Below, in pieces: positions 27,322-35,153 of a stretch of 64,000 nt of DNA. Source of the stretch: JBKEDF01 sp047975325 (lineage in GTDB: Bacteria > Pseudomonadota > Alphaproteobacteria > Rhodobacterales > Rhodobacteraceae); the NCBI GenBank assembly GCA_047975325.1, contig JBKEDF010000098.1:1-64000 (forward strand). Reading direction: 5' to 3'. The notes under the pieces were generated by a model. It searched no databases and was not told the origin of the DNA. It saw only the letters and a list, made by a program, of their open reading frames with translations. Position numbers and translations under genes: made by a program. Numbering within the stretch: the stretch's first letter is position 1; each line of letters opens with the position of its first letter.

Positions 27322-27403
27322 AGCCACGCTAGCATCATGGGGGTCCCGGTCAAGGGGCCGCGTATCCACGCCAGACCGGGCGGCAGGCCCGAGGAGTCCC
27401 AAG

Positions 27404-28009
27404 ATGAGCCGCCCTCCCACCCGGATTCAGCGCAGGAATTCCGAAATCATCCTGTCCGCCGCACTGGAAGTCTTTGCCGCACGGGGTTTTCGCGGTGCCA
27501 CGCTGGATGAGATTGCAATGCTGGCAGGGTTATCGAAACCAAACCTGCTTTATTATTTCCCGTCAAAAGAGGCGATCCATACTGCGCTTCTGGGCCAGTT
27601 GCTTGATACCTGGCTCGATCCGCTGCGGCGCATGGATCCGGAGGGGGATCCGATGACGGAAATCCTTGGCTATGTCCGCCGCAAACTGGAAATGAGCCGC
27701 GACTACCCCCGCGAAAGTCGCCTTTTCGCCAATGATATCCTGCAGGGTGCACCCTTCATGCGCGCCGCGATCGAGGGGGAGTTGAAAACGCTGGTGGATG
27801 AAAAATCGCTGATCCTGCGCCGCTGGATGATGCAGGGCAGGATTGCGACCCTGCCCCCCGCCCATCTGATCTTTTCCATCTGGGCCCTTACCCAGCATTA
27901 CGCCGACTTCGATGTACAGGTCCGCGCGGTGCTTGGGCAGGGGCATGATCCCTTTGCCGAGGCCCAGGATTATCTTGAAACGCTATTCACCAAATTACTG
28001 GCAGTCTGA
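27404..28009 (+). CDS. rutR: TetR family regulator, RutR-like (pyrimidine-responsive)
   Basis: This 201-aa regulator closely follows the layout I know for E. coli RutR. The TetR helix-turn-helix (about 9-55) ends in LSKPNLLYYFPSKEAIH. Further matches are LDTWLDPL, KLEMSRDYPRESRLFANDILQGAPF, LVDEKSLILRRWMMQGRI and IFSIWALTQHYADFD, the region that binds uracil in RutR. The start at 27404 has GAGGAG seven bases upstream; the longer frame has no family support. Two RutR-like boxes flank its likely target genes. Regulation of both the transaminase and the dihydropyrimidinase operon in response to uracil or thymine is a strong inference. Confidence 0.9.
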   Translation: MSRPPTRIQRRNSEIILSAALEVFAARGFRGATLDEIAMLAGLSKPNLLYYFPSKEAIHTALLGQLLDTWLDPLRRMDPEGDPMTEILGYVRRKLEMSRDYPRESRLFANDILQGAPFMRAAIEGELKTLVDEKSLILRRWMMQGRIATLPPAHLIFSIWALTQHYADFDVQVRAVLGQGHDPFAEAQDYLETLFTKLLAV

Positions 28010-28143
28010 AACCCGGCACCGTCATAAGAATGACCGCAACATGGCCGATACCAGATACAGGGGAAATCGCCGGGTCACGTGATTGCGCATGATCGGCAGC
28101 CGGGCTGGACAGCGGCATCGGCAGCGCTTATCTCCTGCGCATC

Positions 28144-28614
28144 ATGGCACCGAAATCCGATCCCAATAGCAAGCTGATCGCGGAAAACCGCCGCGCGCGG
28201 TTCGACTATGCCATCGAGGATGATCTCGAAGCCGGAATCGTGCTGACCGGATCAGAGGTCAAAAGCCTGCGTCAGGGCGGCTCCAATATCGCGGAAAGCT
28301 ATGCCTCGGTGGAAAATGGTGAATTGTGGCTGATCAACGGCTATATCGCACCCTATCTTCAGGCAAAGACATGGGGCCATGAGGAACGCCGTCGCCGCAA
28401 GCTACTGGTTTCCCGCCGGGAATTATCGCGTCTCTGGAATGCCACAGCGCGCGAAGGCATGACGCTGGTACCGCTGCGGATGTATTTCAACCAACGCGGC
28501 ATCGTGAAGCTGAAAATCGGCATCGCCAAGGGCAAGAAACTGACCGACAAGCGCCAAAGCTCCGCAAAACGGGACTGGAACCGCCAGAAGGCACGGTTGT
28601 TGAAACAGGGTTGA
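28144..28614 (+). CDS. smpB: SsrA-binding protein SmpB
   Basis: This 156-aa RNA-binding protein delivers tmRNA to stalled ribosomes. It has the complete SmpB fold (NRRARFDYAIEDDLEAGIVLTGSEVKSLRQG, then IAPYLQAKTWGHEERRRRKLL) and the basic C-terminal tail KGKKLTDKRQSSAKRDWNRQKARLLKQG that enters the mRNA channel. Length is normal. It stands alone between the RutR-like gene and a sulfurtransferase; no tmRNA gene is seen here. Confidence 0.97.
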   Translation: MAPKSDPNSKLIAENRRARFDYAIEDDLEAGIVLTGSEVKSLRQGGSNIAESYASVENGELWLINGYIAPYLQAKTWGHEERRRRKLLVSRRELSRLWNATAREGMTLVPLRMYFNQRGIVKLKIGIAKGKKLTDKRQSSAKRDWNRQKARLLKQG

Positions 28615-28681
28615 ACTGCGCCACCCTTGAATGCCGGGGGCGAAGCAGCTATCCGGGTTTTCAGTCCAAGGGAGCCCCGCC

Positions 28682-29551
28682 ATGACCCCATCGTCCGCCG
28701 ATGACCCCAAGACACTGGTTTCGACCGATTGGCTCGCCGCACATCTGAACGATCCCGACCTGCGTATTCTCGATGCGTCGTGGTACCTGCCGGATGCCGG
28801 GCGCGATCCGAAAGCGGAATATGATGCGGCCCATATCCCCAGTGCGCGCTTTTTCGATATCGACGAGATTTCCGACCATCGTTCCGATCTGCCCCATATG
28901 GCCCCCCCGGCGGAAAAGTTCATCAGCCGAATGCGCGCGATGGGTGTTGGGGATGGTCACCAGATTGTCGTCTATGACGGAATGGGGCTGTTTTCCGCAC
29001 CTCGCGTCTGGTGGCTTTTCCGGCTCATGGGCAAAACCGATGTGGCCGTGCTTGATGGCGGTTTTCCGAAATGGCAGGCGGAAGGCCGCGAGGTGGAGGA
29101 TCTCCCGCCCCTGATGCGCGACCGCCATATCACCGTGGCGCGGCAGAACCATCTGGTAAAAGATGTCACGCAGGTTGCCCATGCCGCCAAGCTGCGTGAA
29201 GCCGAAATCATAGATGCCCGTGCGGACCCGCGTTTTCGCGGTGAGGCACCGGAGCCCCGCCCCGGCCTGCGCGCGGGCCATATCCCGGGTGCCCGCAACC
29301 TGCCCTTCACCCAGCTTCTGAACAAGGATGGCACGATGAAGGACCCTTCCGCCCTCAGGGCCGCCTTCGCGGCCGCCGGGGTGGATCTGTCGCGCCCCGC
29401 AATCACCAGTTGCGGTTCGGGCGTAACGGCTGCGGTCCTGTCCCTGGCACTGGAACGGATCGGCCATCGTGATCACGCCCTTTATGACGGATCCTGGGCA
29501 GAATGGGGCATGTATGACGATCTCAAGGTTGAAACCGGCCCTGCAGACTGA
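28682..29551 (+). CDS. sseA: 3-mercaptopyruvate sulfurtransferase
   Basis: This 289-aa, two-domain rhodanese-fold enzyme moves sulfur from 3-mercaptopyruvate to a thiol acceptor. The N-terminal inactive domain (about 10-150) contains DASWYLPDAGRDP. The C-terminal domain carries the active-site loop CGSGVTAA with the nucleophile at about C244, which is the CG(S/A)GVTA form diagnostic of mercaptopyruvate sulfurtransferase rather than thiosulfate sulfurtransferase. The start at 28682 follows GGGAGCC. An aminotransferase follows 24 bp downstream on the same strand and could supply mercaptopyruvate from cysteine. Confidence 0.94.
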   Translation: MTPSSADDPKTLVSTDWLAAHLNDPDLRILDASWYLPDAGRDPKAEYDAAHIPSARFFDIDEISDHRSDLPHMAPPAEKFISRMRAMGVGDGHQIVVYDGMGLFSAPRVWWLFRLMGKTDVAVLDGGFPKWQAEGREVEDLPPLMRDRHITVARQNHLVKDVTQVAHAAKLREAEIIDARADPRFRGEAPEPRPGLRAGHIPGARNLPFTQLLNKDGTMKDPSALRAAFAAAGVDLSRPAITSCGSGVTAAVLSLALERIGHRDHALYDGSWAEWGMYDDLKVETGPAD

Positions 29552-29575
29552 AACAGGCTGACGAAAGGACTGGCC

Positions 29576-30760
29576 ATGCTCGATGCGCTCAAACCACAAC
29601 CCGCAGACAAGATTCTGGCGCTGCTTCAGGCCTACAAGGAAGATCCCCGCTCCGAAAAGATCGATCTTGGCGTCGGCGTCTACAAGGACATGACAGGGCT
29701 GACCCCGGTCATGCGCGCGGTCAAGACCGCCGAGAAACGATTGTGGGAGACGGAAACCACCAAGACCTATACCGGTCTTGCGGGTGATCCAGCCTATGCG
29801 GAGGCACTTTCGGGCCTGATTCTGGGCGATGCGGCCGATCCCACACGGCTGGCGGCCGTCGCAACCCCCGGCGGCACGGGCGCGATACGTCAGGCCCTGG
29901 AACTGATCCGCCTGGCCCGACCGGAGGCGCGTATCTGGCTTTCTGCGCCGACCTGGCCGAACCATCCCTCGATCATCCGCTATCTGGGCATGCGGATGGC
30001 CGAATACCGCTATTTCGACGCAGCCACGCGCGGTGTCGATTTCACCGGCATGATGGAGGATCTGGCCACGGTTGCGGCGGGCGATGTGGTGCTCTTGCAT
30101 GGCTGTTGTCACAACCCGACGGGAGCAAACCTGACGCTCGAACAATGGGGCGAAGTTGCAGCGCTGCTGGAAAAAACCGGTGCAGTCGCCCTGATCGATA
30201 TCGCCTATCAGGGCTTTGGCGATGGGTTGGAGGCCGATGCCGCCGGGCTGCGCCTTCTGGCCTCACGCCTGCCGGAGATGTTGATTGCGGCCTCCTGTTC
30301 CAAGAATTTCGGAATTTACCGTGAACGCGCGGGCCTTCTGGCGGCGCTGAGTCCGAACACGGGATCGCAGCCGGTAATTCAAGCCAATCTGGCCTTTCTC
30401 AACCGGCAGAATTACAGCTTCCCACCCGATCATGGGGCAAGGCTCGTTACCATGATCCTGCGGGATGAGGCCCTGCGCACCGATTGGCAGACGGAACTTG
30501 AGGAGGTCCGGCAAAACATGCTGTCGCTGCGCCGCCAGCTTGCCGACGAGTTGCGCAAGTTTACAAATTCGGACCGTTTCGATTTCCTGGCCCAACATCG
30601 CGGCATGTTTTCCCGTCTGGGCGCAAGCCCGGAGCAGGTCGAGACACTGCGGCGCGACCATGCGATCTATATGGTCGGTGATTCCCGGCTGAATATCGCC
30701 GGACTGAATGCCAATACCGTGCCAGTGCTGGCACGGGCCATTGCAACGGCGGGCATCTGA
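29576..30760 (+). CDS. tyrB: Aromatic/aspartate aminotransferase (class I)
   Basis: This 394-aa PLP aminotransferase is of the TyrB/AspC group (DLGVGVYKDMTGLTPVM at about 29-45, CCHNPTGANL at about 181-190, Schiff-base lysine in SCSKNFGIYRERAG near 246, substrate arginine in GDSRLNIAGL). It exchanges amino groups between aromatic or dicarboxylic amino acids and 2-oxoglutarate. The arrangement directly behind sseA suggests one transcription unit in cysteine/mercaptopyruvate metabolism, although a general role is equally possible. A strong terminator follows. Confidence 0.92.
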   Translation: MLDALKPQPADKILALLQAYKEDPRSEKIDLGVGVYKDMTGLTPVMRAVKTAEKRLWETETTKTYTGLAGDPAYAEALSGLILGDAADPTRLAAVATPGGTGAIRQALELIRLARPEARIWLSAPTWPNHPSIIRYLGMRMAEYRYFDAATRGVDFTGMMEDLATVAAGDVVLLHGCCHNPTGANLTLEQWGEVAALLEKTGAVALIDIAYQGFGDGLEADAAGLRLLASRLPEMLIAASCSKNFGIYRERAGLLAALSPNTGSQPVIQANLAFLNRQNYSFPPDHGARLVTMILRDEALRTDWQTELEEVRQNMLSLRRQLADELRKFTNSDRFDFLAQHRGMFSRLGASPEQVETLRRDHAIYMVGDSRLNIAGLNANTVPVLARAIATAGI

Positions 30761-30786
30761 TAAGACCGCCCCCCGCCTGCCAATAT

Positions 30787-30812
30787 AAAAAGGGGCCGCT
30801 GGCCCCTTTTTT
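30787..30812. terminator. Bidirectional intrinsic terminator
   Basis: AAAAAGGGGCC (30787-30797), loop GCT and GGCCCCTTTTT (30801-30811) form an 11-bp stem with T-runs on both strands. It lies between the convergent aminotransferase (+) and amtB (-) genes and can end both transcripts. Confidence 0.92.
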
Positions 30813-30865
30813 CTGTTCTGTCCGGCTGTGAAGGCCCGCCTGCATGGACGGCGGGCCGGATTGCC

Positions 30866-32230
30866 TCAGGTGTTATAGGCGCTTTCGCCATGGCTTACCT
30901 GATCAAGGCCGATGCGTTCGTCATCACGTTCCACCCGCAGGCCAATGGTCATATCCACCAGCTTGAAGAGGATGAAGGAGATCACACCGCTCCAGACCAC
31001 CGTCAGCGCAACCGACTGGGTCTGGATCCAGGTCTGTGCGGCGATGGAATAGTCATCCCCGTTCACCCCGCCCAGCGATGCCGCCGAAAAGACGCCCGTC
31101 AACACCGCGCCGACGATCCCGCCGATCCCGTGGATGCCAAAGACATCAAGGCTGTCATCATAACCAAGGCGCATCTTCACGACAGTCACGAAGAAATAGC
31201 ATCCAACCGAGGCAATCACGCCCAGCACAATAGCCCCCATCGGACCGATCGTGCCACAGGCCGGGGTCACGGCCACCAGACCCGCAATCACACCCGAAGC
31301 CGCACCCAGCATTGAGGCCTTGCCCCGCATCATGCTTTCGAGGACCGCCCAGGCCACCGCTGCTGCTGCTGTCGCAACAAACGTGTTGATCATCGCAAGC
31401 GTCGCGCCGCCATTGGCCTCCAGATTGGATCCGGCGTTGAACCCAAACCAGCCGACCCAGAGCATCGAGGCACCGATCATCGTCATCACCATCGAATGGG
31501 GTGCCATGTTTTCCTTGCCATAACCAATTCGCGGCCCGATCACGAAAGCACCCACAAGGGCCGCAACACCGGCATTGATATGCACCACCGTACCACCGGC
31601 GAAATCAATCGCGCCATGCTTGAACAGCAGACCATTGCCGTCCCAGACCATATGCGCCATCGGGAAATAGGCAAAGGTTGCCCAAAGCACGGTAAAGACC
31701 AGCACCGCCGAGAATTTGATCCGTTCCGCAAAGCCGCCGATGATCAGCGCCGGCGTAAGCGCGGCAAAGGTCATCTGGAAGGCAATGAACAGGTATTCGG
31801 GGATCACATAGTCGTCCGAAAAGGTCGCCGCCATGCTATCGACCGTCACGCCCGCCAGAAACAGCTTGGCCGTTCCACCCCAGAAGGCGGATTCGCTGCC
31901 GCCGAAAGCGAAGGAATAACCGTAGACAACCCAGACGATCATCATGACCGATGCAACCAGCATGGTCTGCATCAACACCGAAAGCATGTTCTTGGAACGC
32001 ACCAGCCCGCCATAAAACAGTGCAAGCCCCGGCAGGATCATGAACGTGACCAGGATGGTCGCAGTCATCATCCAGGCGACATCACCCTTGTCCATCATGG
32101 GGGCGGCAGCCTCGGCCACGGTTTCCGCCGCTTCGGCTGCGGCCTCGGTCGCCTCCTGTGCGAAGGCCGGAAGGGCAGCAAGCCCGCCGAGCGCCGTCAG
32201 CCCCGAAAATTTCAACAGATCCTTCATCAT
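30866..32230 (-). CDS. amtB: Ammonium transporter AmtB
   Basis: This 454-aa trimeric channel for ammonia/ammonium has an N-terminal signal-like segment, an Ala/Glu-rich periplasmic stretch (about 22-45), and eleven membrane helices. Family motifs are visible: GLALFYGGLVRSKN near 68, AFVIGPRIGYGKE, WVGWFGFNAGSNL and FGIHGIGGIVGAVLTG with a pore histidine. The gene lies 27 bp after glnK, whose product plugs the channel when nitrogen is plentiful. AAGGGAAG precedes paired ATG codons at 32230/32227. Confidence 0.97.
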   Translation of the reverse strand: MMKDLLKFSGLTALGGLAALPAFAQEATEAAAEAAETVAEAAAPMMDKGDVAWMMTATILVTFMILPGLALFYGGLVRSKNMLSVLMQTMLVASVMMIVWVVYGYSFAFGGSESAFWGGTAKLFLAGVTVDSMAATFSDDYVIPEYLFIAFQMTFAALTPALIIGGFAERIKFSAVLVFTVLWATFAYFPMAHMVWDGNGLLFKHGAIDFAGGTVVHINAGVAALVGAFVIGPRIGYGKENMAPHSMVMTMIGASMLWVGWFGFNAGSNLEANGGATLAMINTFVATAAAAVAWAVLESMMRGKASMLGAASGVIAGLVAVTPACGTIGPMGAIVLGVIASVGCYFFVTVVKMRLGYDDSLDVFGIHGIGGIVGAVLTGVFSAASLGGVNGDDYSIAAQTWIQTQSVALTVVWSGVISFILFKLVDMTIGLRVERDDERIGLDQVSHGESAYNT

Positions 32231-32257
32231 TTATCTTCCCTTGTCCGACATGACCGC

Positions 32258-32602
32258 TCAGAGCGCGTCGTCATTTGTTTCGCCCGTACGTACCCGGCGG
32301 GCCTGTTCCACATTCAGCACAAAGATCTTGCCATCCCCGATCTTGTCGGTACGGGCCCTGGTCGCGATCACATCCACCACCTGTTCGGCCATGGCATCAG
32401 GCACCACGAGTTCGAGCCGCATCTTCGGGACGAAATTCACCGCATATTCTGCACCACGATAGATTTCCGTATGTCCCGATTGAGACCCAAAACCCTTGAT
32501 TTCCGTAACCATCATGCCCCTTACACCGATATCGGTCAGCGCCTCGCGGACCTCTTCGAGCTTGAACGGCTTGATTGCAGCTATGATGAGTTTCACCGTC
32601 AT
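32258..32602 (-). CDS. glnK: Nitrogen regulatory protein PII (GlnK)
   Basis: This 114-aa PII signal protein has the canonical MTVKLIIAAIKPFKLEEVRE start, a T-loop with the uridylylation tyrosine in YRGAEYAVNF (Y53 here, Y51 in standard numbering), and GDGKIFVLNVEQARRVRTGE for ATP and 2-oxoglutarate. The start at 32602 is fixed by the family N-terminus. Its pairing with amtB identifies it as GlnK rather than GlnB. The 248-bp gap upstream holds no recognisable sigma-54 promoter that I could confirm. Confidence 0.96.
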   Translation of the reverse strand: MTVKLIIAAIKPFKLEEVREALTDIGVRGMMVTEIKGFGSQSGHTEIYRGAEYAVNFVPKMRLELVVPDAMAEQVVDVIATRARTDKIGDGKIFVLNVEQARRVRTGETNDDAL

Positions 32603-32713
32603 CCCCTTTCCGTTCAGCAGGCGATTTGACGCCATGCTTCTGGCTGGATTGGGGCGTATGCTGCAGGGCAGCACAAGAAATCGGGGCCGCAAAATGCCCG
32701 GATTCCCGGCAAA

Positions 32714-32730
32714 TTGCACATTTTTTGCAC
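32714..32730. repeat. TTGCAC direct repeat in the glnK/PBP divergent region
   Basis: TTGCAC occurs at 32714-32719 and again at 32725-32730, starts 11 bp apart (one helical turn), separated by an A/T stretch. It lies 112 bp upstream of glnK and 121 bp upstream of the PBP gene. It could be a regulator site for either. It does not fit the NtrC consensus spacing. Confidence 0.35.
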
Positions 32731-32850
32731 TTACCGCCTCAAACGCTTAAAAACTGTGCGGATATGCAACTTGAAACCGCCCGCTTCGGCCTCCACATCC
32801 GGGTGACTTCGGGCTATCCTACCGCCAAAGAACCGGAACGGCACAAGAGC

Positions 32851-35016
32851 ATGAGCAGAACAGGCAAAGGGCGTAGCCCGTTGGTCGCGGATCGCCGCTA
32901 CAAGACCCCCCCCCGCAAGACTGCGGTCAAAAAACCGGCAAAACGCAAACCGGCCCGGCGGCGCAAGCCGCAACGTGGCGGGCTTCTGGGCTGGTTCGGG
33001 GCACTGGCGCGGTTTTTGATGCGCATCCTGTGGGGCTTTACCTGGCGGGTGGGCGCGGTAGGCGCGATGATCCTTGGCGGCGCGACGCTTTATTTCTGGA
33101 CGACATTGCCCCCACTGGAAAGCTTGATCGATGCGCGCGCGCGCGGTTCGGTGACATTGCTTGACCGCGAAGGCAAGGTCTTTGCCTGGCGTGGCGAAAC
33201 CTTTGGCGGCATGATCACGTCCGACACTGTCGCCAAACCGCTGCATGATGCGGTCGTCGCCACCGAAGACAAACGTTTCTACCGCCATCTGGGCCTGTCG
33301 CCGCGCGGCATCGCCTCGGCCGTCCGCATCAATCTGCGCGAAGGGCGCGGCCCGTTGCAGGGCAATGGCGGCTCCACCATCACCCAGCAGACCGCCAAGC
33401 TGCTTTGTCTGGGCGTGACCTATGACCCGACCAAGTGGAAATCCGAATCCGATTATGAGGCCGATTGTCGCCGGGGCGGGATCTGGCGGAAAATCCGCGA
33501 GGTGCCCTATGCGCTGGCGCTGGAAGTCAAGTACAGCAAGGATGAAATCCTGACGATCTATCTCAACCGGGCCTATCTGGGCGCGGGCGCACGCGGTTTT
33601 GAGGCTGCCGCACAACGCTATTTCGGAAAATCCGCCAATCAGGTGAATGCGGCAGAGGCCGCAATGCTGGCAGGGCTACTCAAGGCGCCATCCTATTATG
33701 CGCCGACCAATAACCTGCAACGGTCACGCGACCGGGCCAGTGTAGTCATTGGCCTGATGCAGGATCAGGGCTATCTGACACTGGCAGAGGCGGAAAGCGC
33801 ACGCCAGAACCCGGCGGCATTGTCACAAGCAGCGGATGCGCAAACAGGCGGTTATTTTGCCGATTGGGTCATGTCCGAAGGGCCGGATTTCCTGACCAGG
33901 GACACAACCGAAGATGTCATCATGCGCACCACGCTGGATCAGCGGATCCAGAAAGCGGCGGAAACCGCCCTGACGGAGGTGTTCCGAACCAAGGTCAGCG
34001 AGGGGTCGGAAGCGCAGGCCGCAATCGTGATCATGTCGGCCGATGGGGCGGTGCGCGCCATGGTGGGCGGACGTTCCCCCCAACCCCCGGGCAGTTTCAA
34101 CCGTGCAACCATGGCCAAACGGCAAACCGGGTCGGCCTTCAAGCCCTTCCTTTATGCCGCGGCACTGGATCTGGGCTACAGCCCGGCTGATTTCGTGATG
34201 GATGAACCCCTGACGCTCAATGTACCCGGTTCCGGTTCATGGTCGCCCAAGAATTATACCAACCGTTATCTGGGCATGATCACGCTGACAAAGGCGTTGC
34301 AGGAATCGGTCAATACCTCTGCCGTCCGGATATCCGAGGCGGTGGGCCGCAAAACCGTGCGTCAGGTGGCCTCCGATTTCGGAATCGAAAGCGATCTGGC
34401 CGCAGGGCCCGCGCTGGCGCTGGGGGTGTCGGAATCCTCGCTGCTGGAGATGACCGGCGCCTATGCCGGGATTCTCAATGGCGGATCCTCGGTACGCCCT
34501 TTCGGGCTGGTGGATCTTCGGCTGCGCGGCGATAGTGATCCGCTTTTCACACAGGAAAGCGGAATTGGCGAACGGGTGATCACGCAGGAAAGCGCGCAAT
34601 ACCTGACCTATATGATGTCGATGGTGGTCGCCGAAGGCACCGGGCAACGCGCAAGGCTTCCCGACCGGCAGGCGGCGGGCAAGACGGGCACCACCCAGGC
34701 CTCCCGCGATGCGTGGTTTCTGGGCTTCACCGCCGATTACGTTGCGGGCGTCTGGATGGGCTATGACGACAACACCCCCTTGAAGGGCGTGACCGGTGGC
34801 GGGCTGCCCGCCGAAATCTGGCGCGAGGTCATGATTCGGGTGAATGAAGGCGTGCCTGCCAAACCCCTGCCCATGCTGATCCCGGAACCGCGACGTCCCC
34901 CTCCGCTTGGTGGCAACACGCAAGCCCCCACCTATGCCCCGGAGCCCACCTATCGGCAGGATGGCGATCTGGCGGAAAGGATCCTCAACGAGGTTCTGGG
35001 AATTTTCGGAAACTGA
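32851..35016 (+). CDS. Class A penicillin-binding protein (PBP1A/1B family)
   Basis: This 721-aa bifunctional peptidoglycan synthase has a cytoplasmic Lys/Arg-rich tail (about 1-45), one membrane anchor (about 62-84), and a GT51 transglycosylase with catalytic Glu in ATEDKRFY (E139) and GNGGSTITQQTAK. The transpeptidase has SAFK (S428-K431), SVN (486-488) and KTG (611-613), so both active sites are intact. An insertion of some 25 residues with a cysteine (about 186-213, WKSESDYEADCRRGG) interrupts the usual glycosyltransferase core. The start at 32851 gives the usual basic N-terminus; the longer frame is unsupported. It is divergent from glnK and apparently monocistronic. Confidence 0.93.
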   Translation: MSRTGKGRSPLVADRRYKTPPRKTAVKKPAKRKPARRRKPQRGGLLGWFGALARFLMRILWGFTWRVGAVGAMILGGATLYFWTTLPPLESLIDARARGSVTLLDREGKVFAWRGETFGGMITSDTVAKPLHDAVVATEDKRFYRHLGLSPRGIASAVRINLREGRGPLQGNGGSTITQQTAKLLCLGVTYDPTKWKSESDYEADCRRGGIWRKIREVPYALALEVKYSKDEILTIYLNRAYLGAGARGFEAAAQRYFGKSANQVNAAEAAMLAGLLKAPSYYAPTNNLQRSRDRASVVIGLMQDQGYLTLAEAESARQNPAALSQAADAQTGGYFADWVMSEGPDFLTRDTTEDVIMRTTLDQRIQKAAETALTEVFRTKVSEGSEAQAAIVIMSADGAVRAMVGGRSPQPPGSFNRATMAKRQTGSAFKPFLYAAALDLGYSPADFVMDEPLTLNVPGSGSWSPKNYTNRYLGMITLTKALQESVNTSAVRISEAVGRKTVRQVASDFGIESDLAAGPALALGVSESSLLEMTGAYAGILNGGSSVRPFGLVDLRLRGDSDPLFTQESGIGERVITQESAQYLTYMMSMVVAEGTGQRARLPDRQAAGKTGTTQASRDAWFLGFTADYVAGVWMGYDDNTPLKGVTGGGLPAEIWREVMIRVNEGVPAKPLPMLIPEPRRPPPLGGNTQAPTYAPEPTYRQDGDLAERILNEVLGIFGN

Positions 35017-35085
35017 CCCATCGCATGACGGGCCCCAATACCCGGCAGCAAGATGATCAAGGGATCACTCCTTCACAGGGCGTGA

Positions 35086-35128
35086 TTGACATTGGGAAAT
35101 TTGCATCATATTTACTTAATCAAGTTAA
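35086..35128 (+). promoter_or_regulatory. Promoter and candidate ROK operator
   Basis: A consensus -35 TTGACA (35086-35091) is followed after 17 bp by TATTTA (35109-35114). Overlapping the -10 is an A/T-rich imperfect inverted repeat, TTTACTT (35111-35117), AATC, AAGTTAA (35122-35128), with one mismatch in seven. Its position and base composition resemble NagC/Mlc-type ROK operators, so autorepression by the next gene is likely. That function is inferred. Confidence 0.55.
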
Positions 35129-35153
35129 ATAAATAAAACAGGGTGGAGAGAGA

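Noticed and set aside
28661..30145. A 494-codon open frame on the minus strand
   Set aside because: It is antisense to sseA and the aminotransferase, both of which have intact catalytic motifs. The frame is compositionally odd and has no recognisable domain.
32603..32850. Sigma-54 promoter or NtrC site for glnK
   Set aside because: No GG-N10-GC element or correctly spaced NtrC palindrome could be confirmed by eye.
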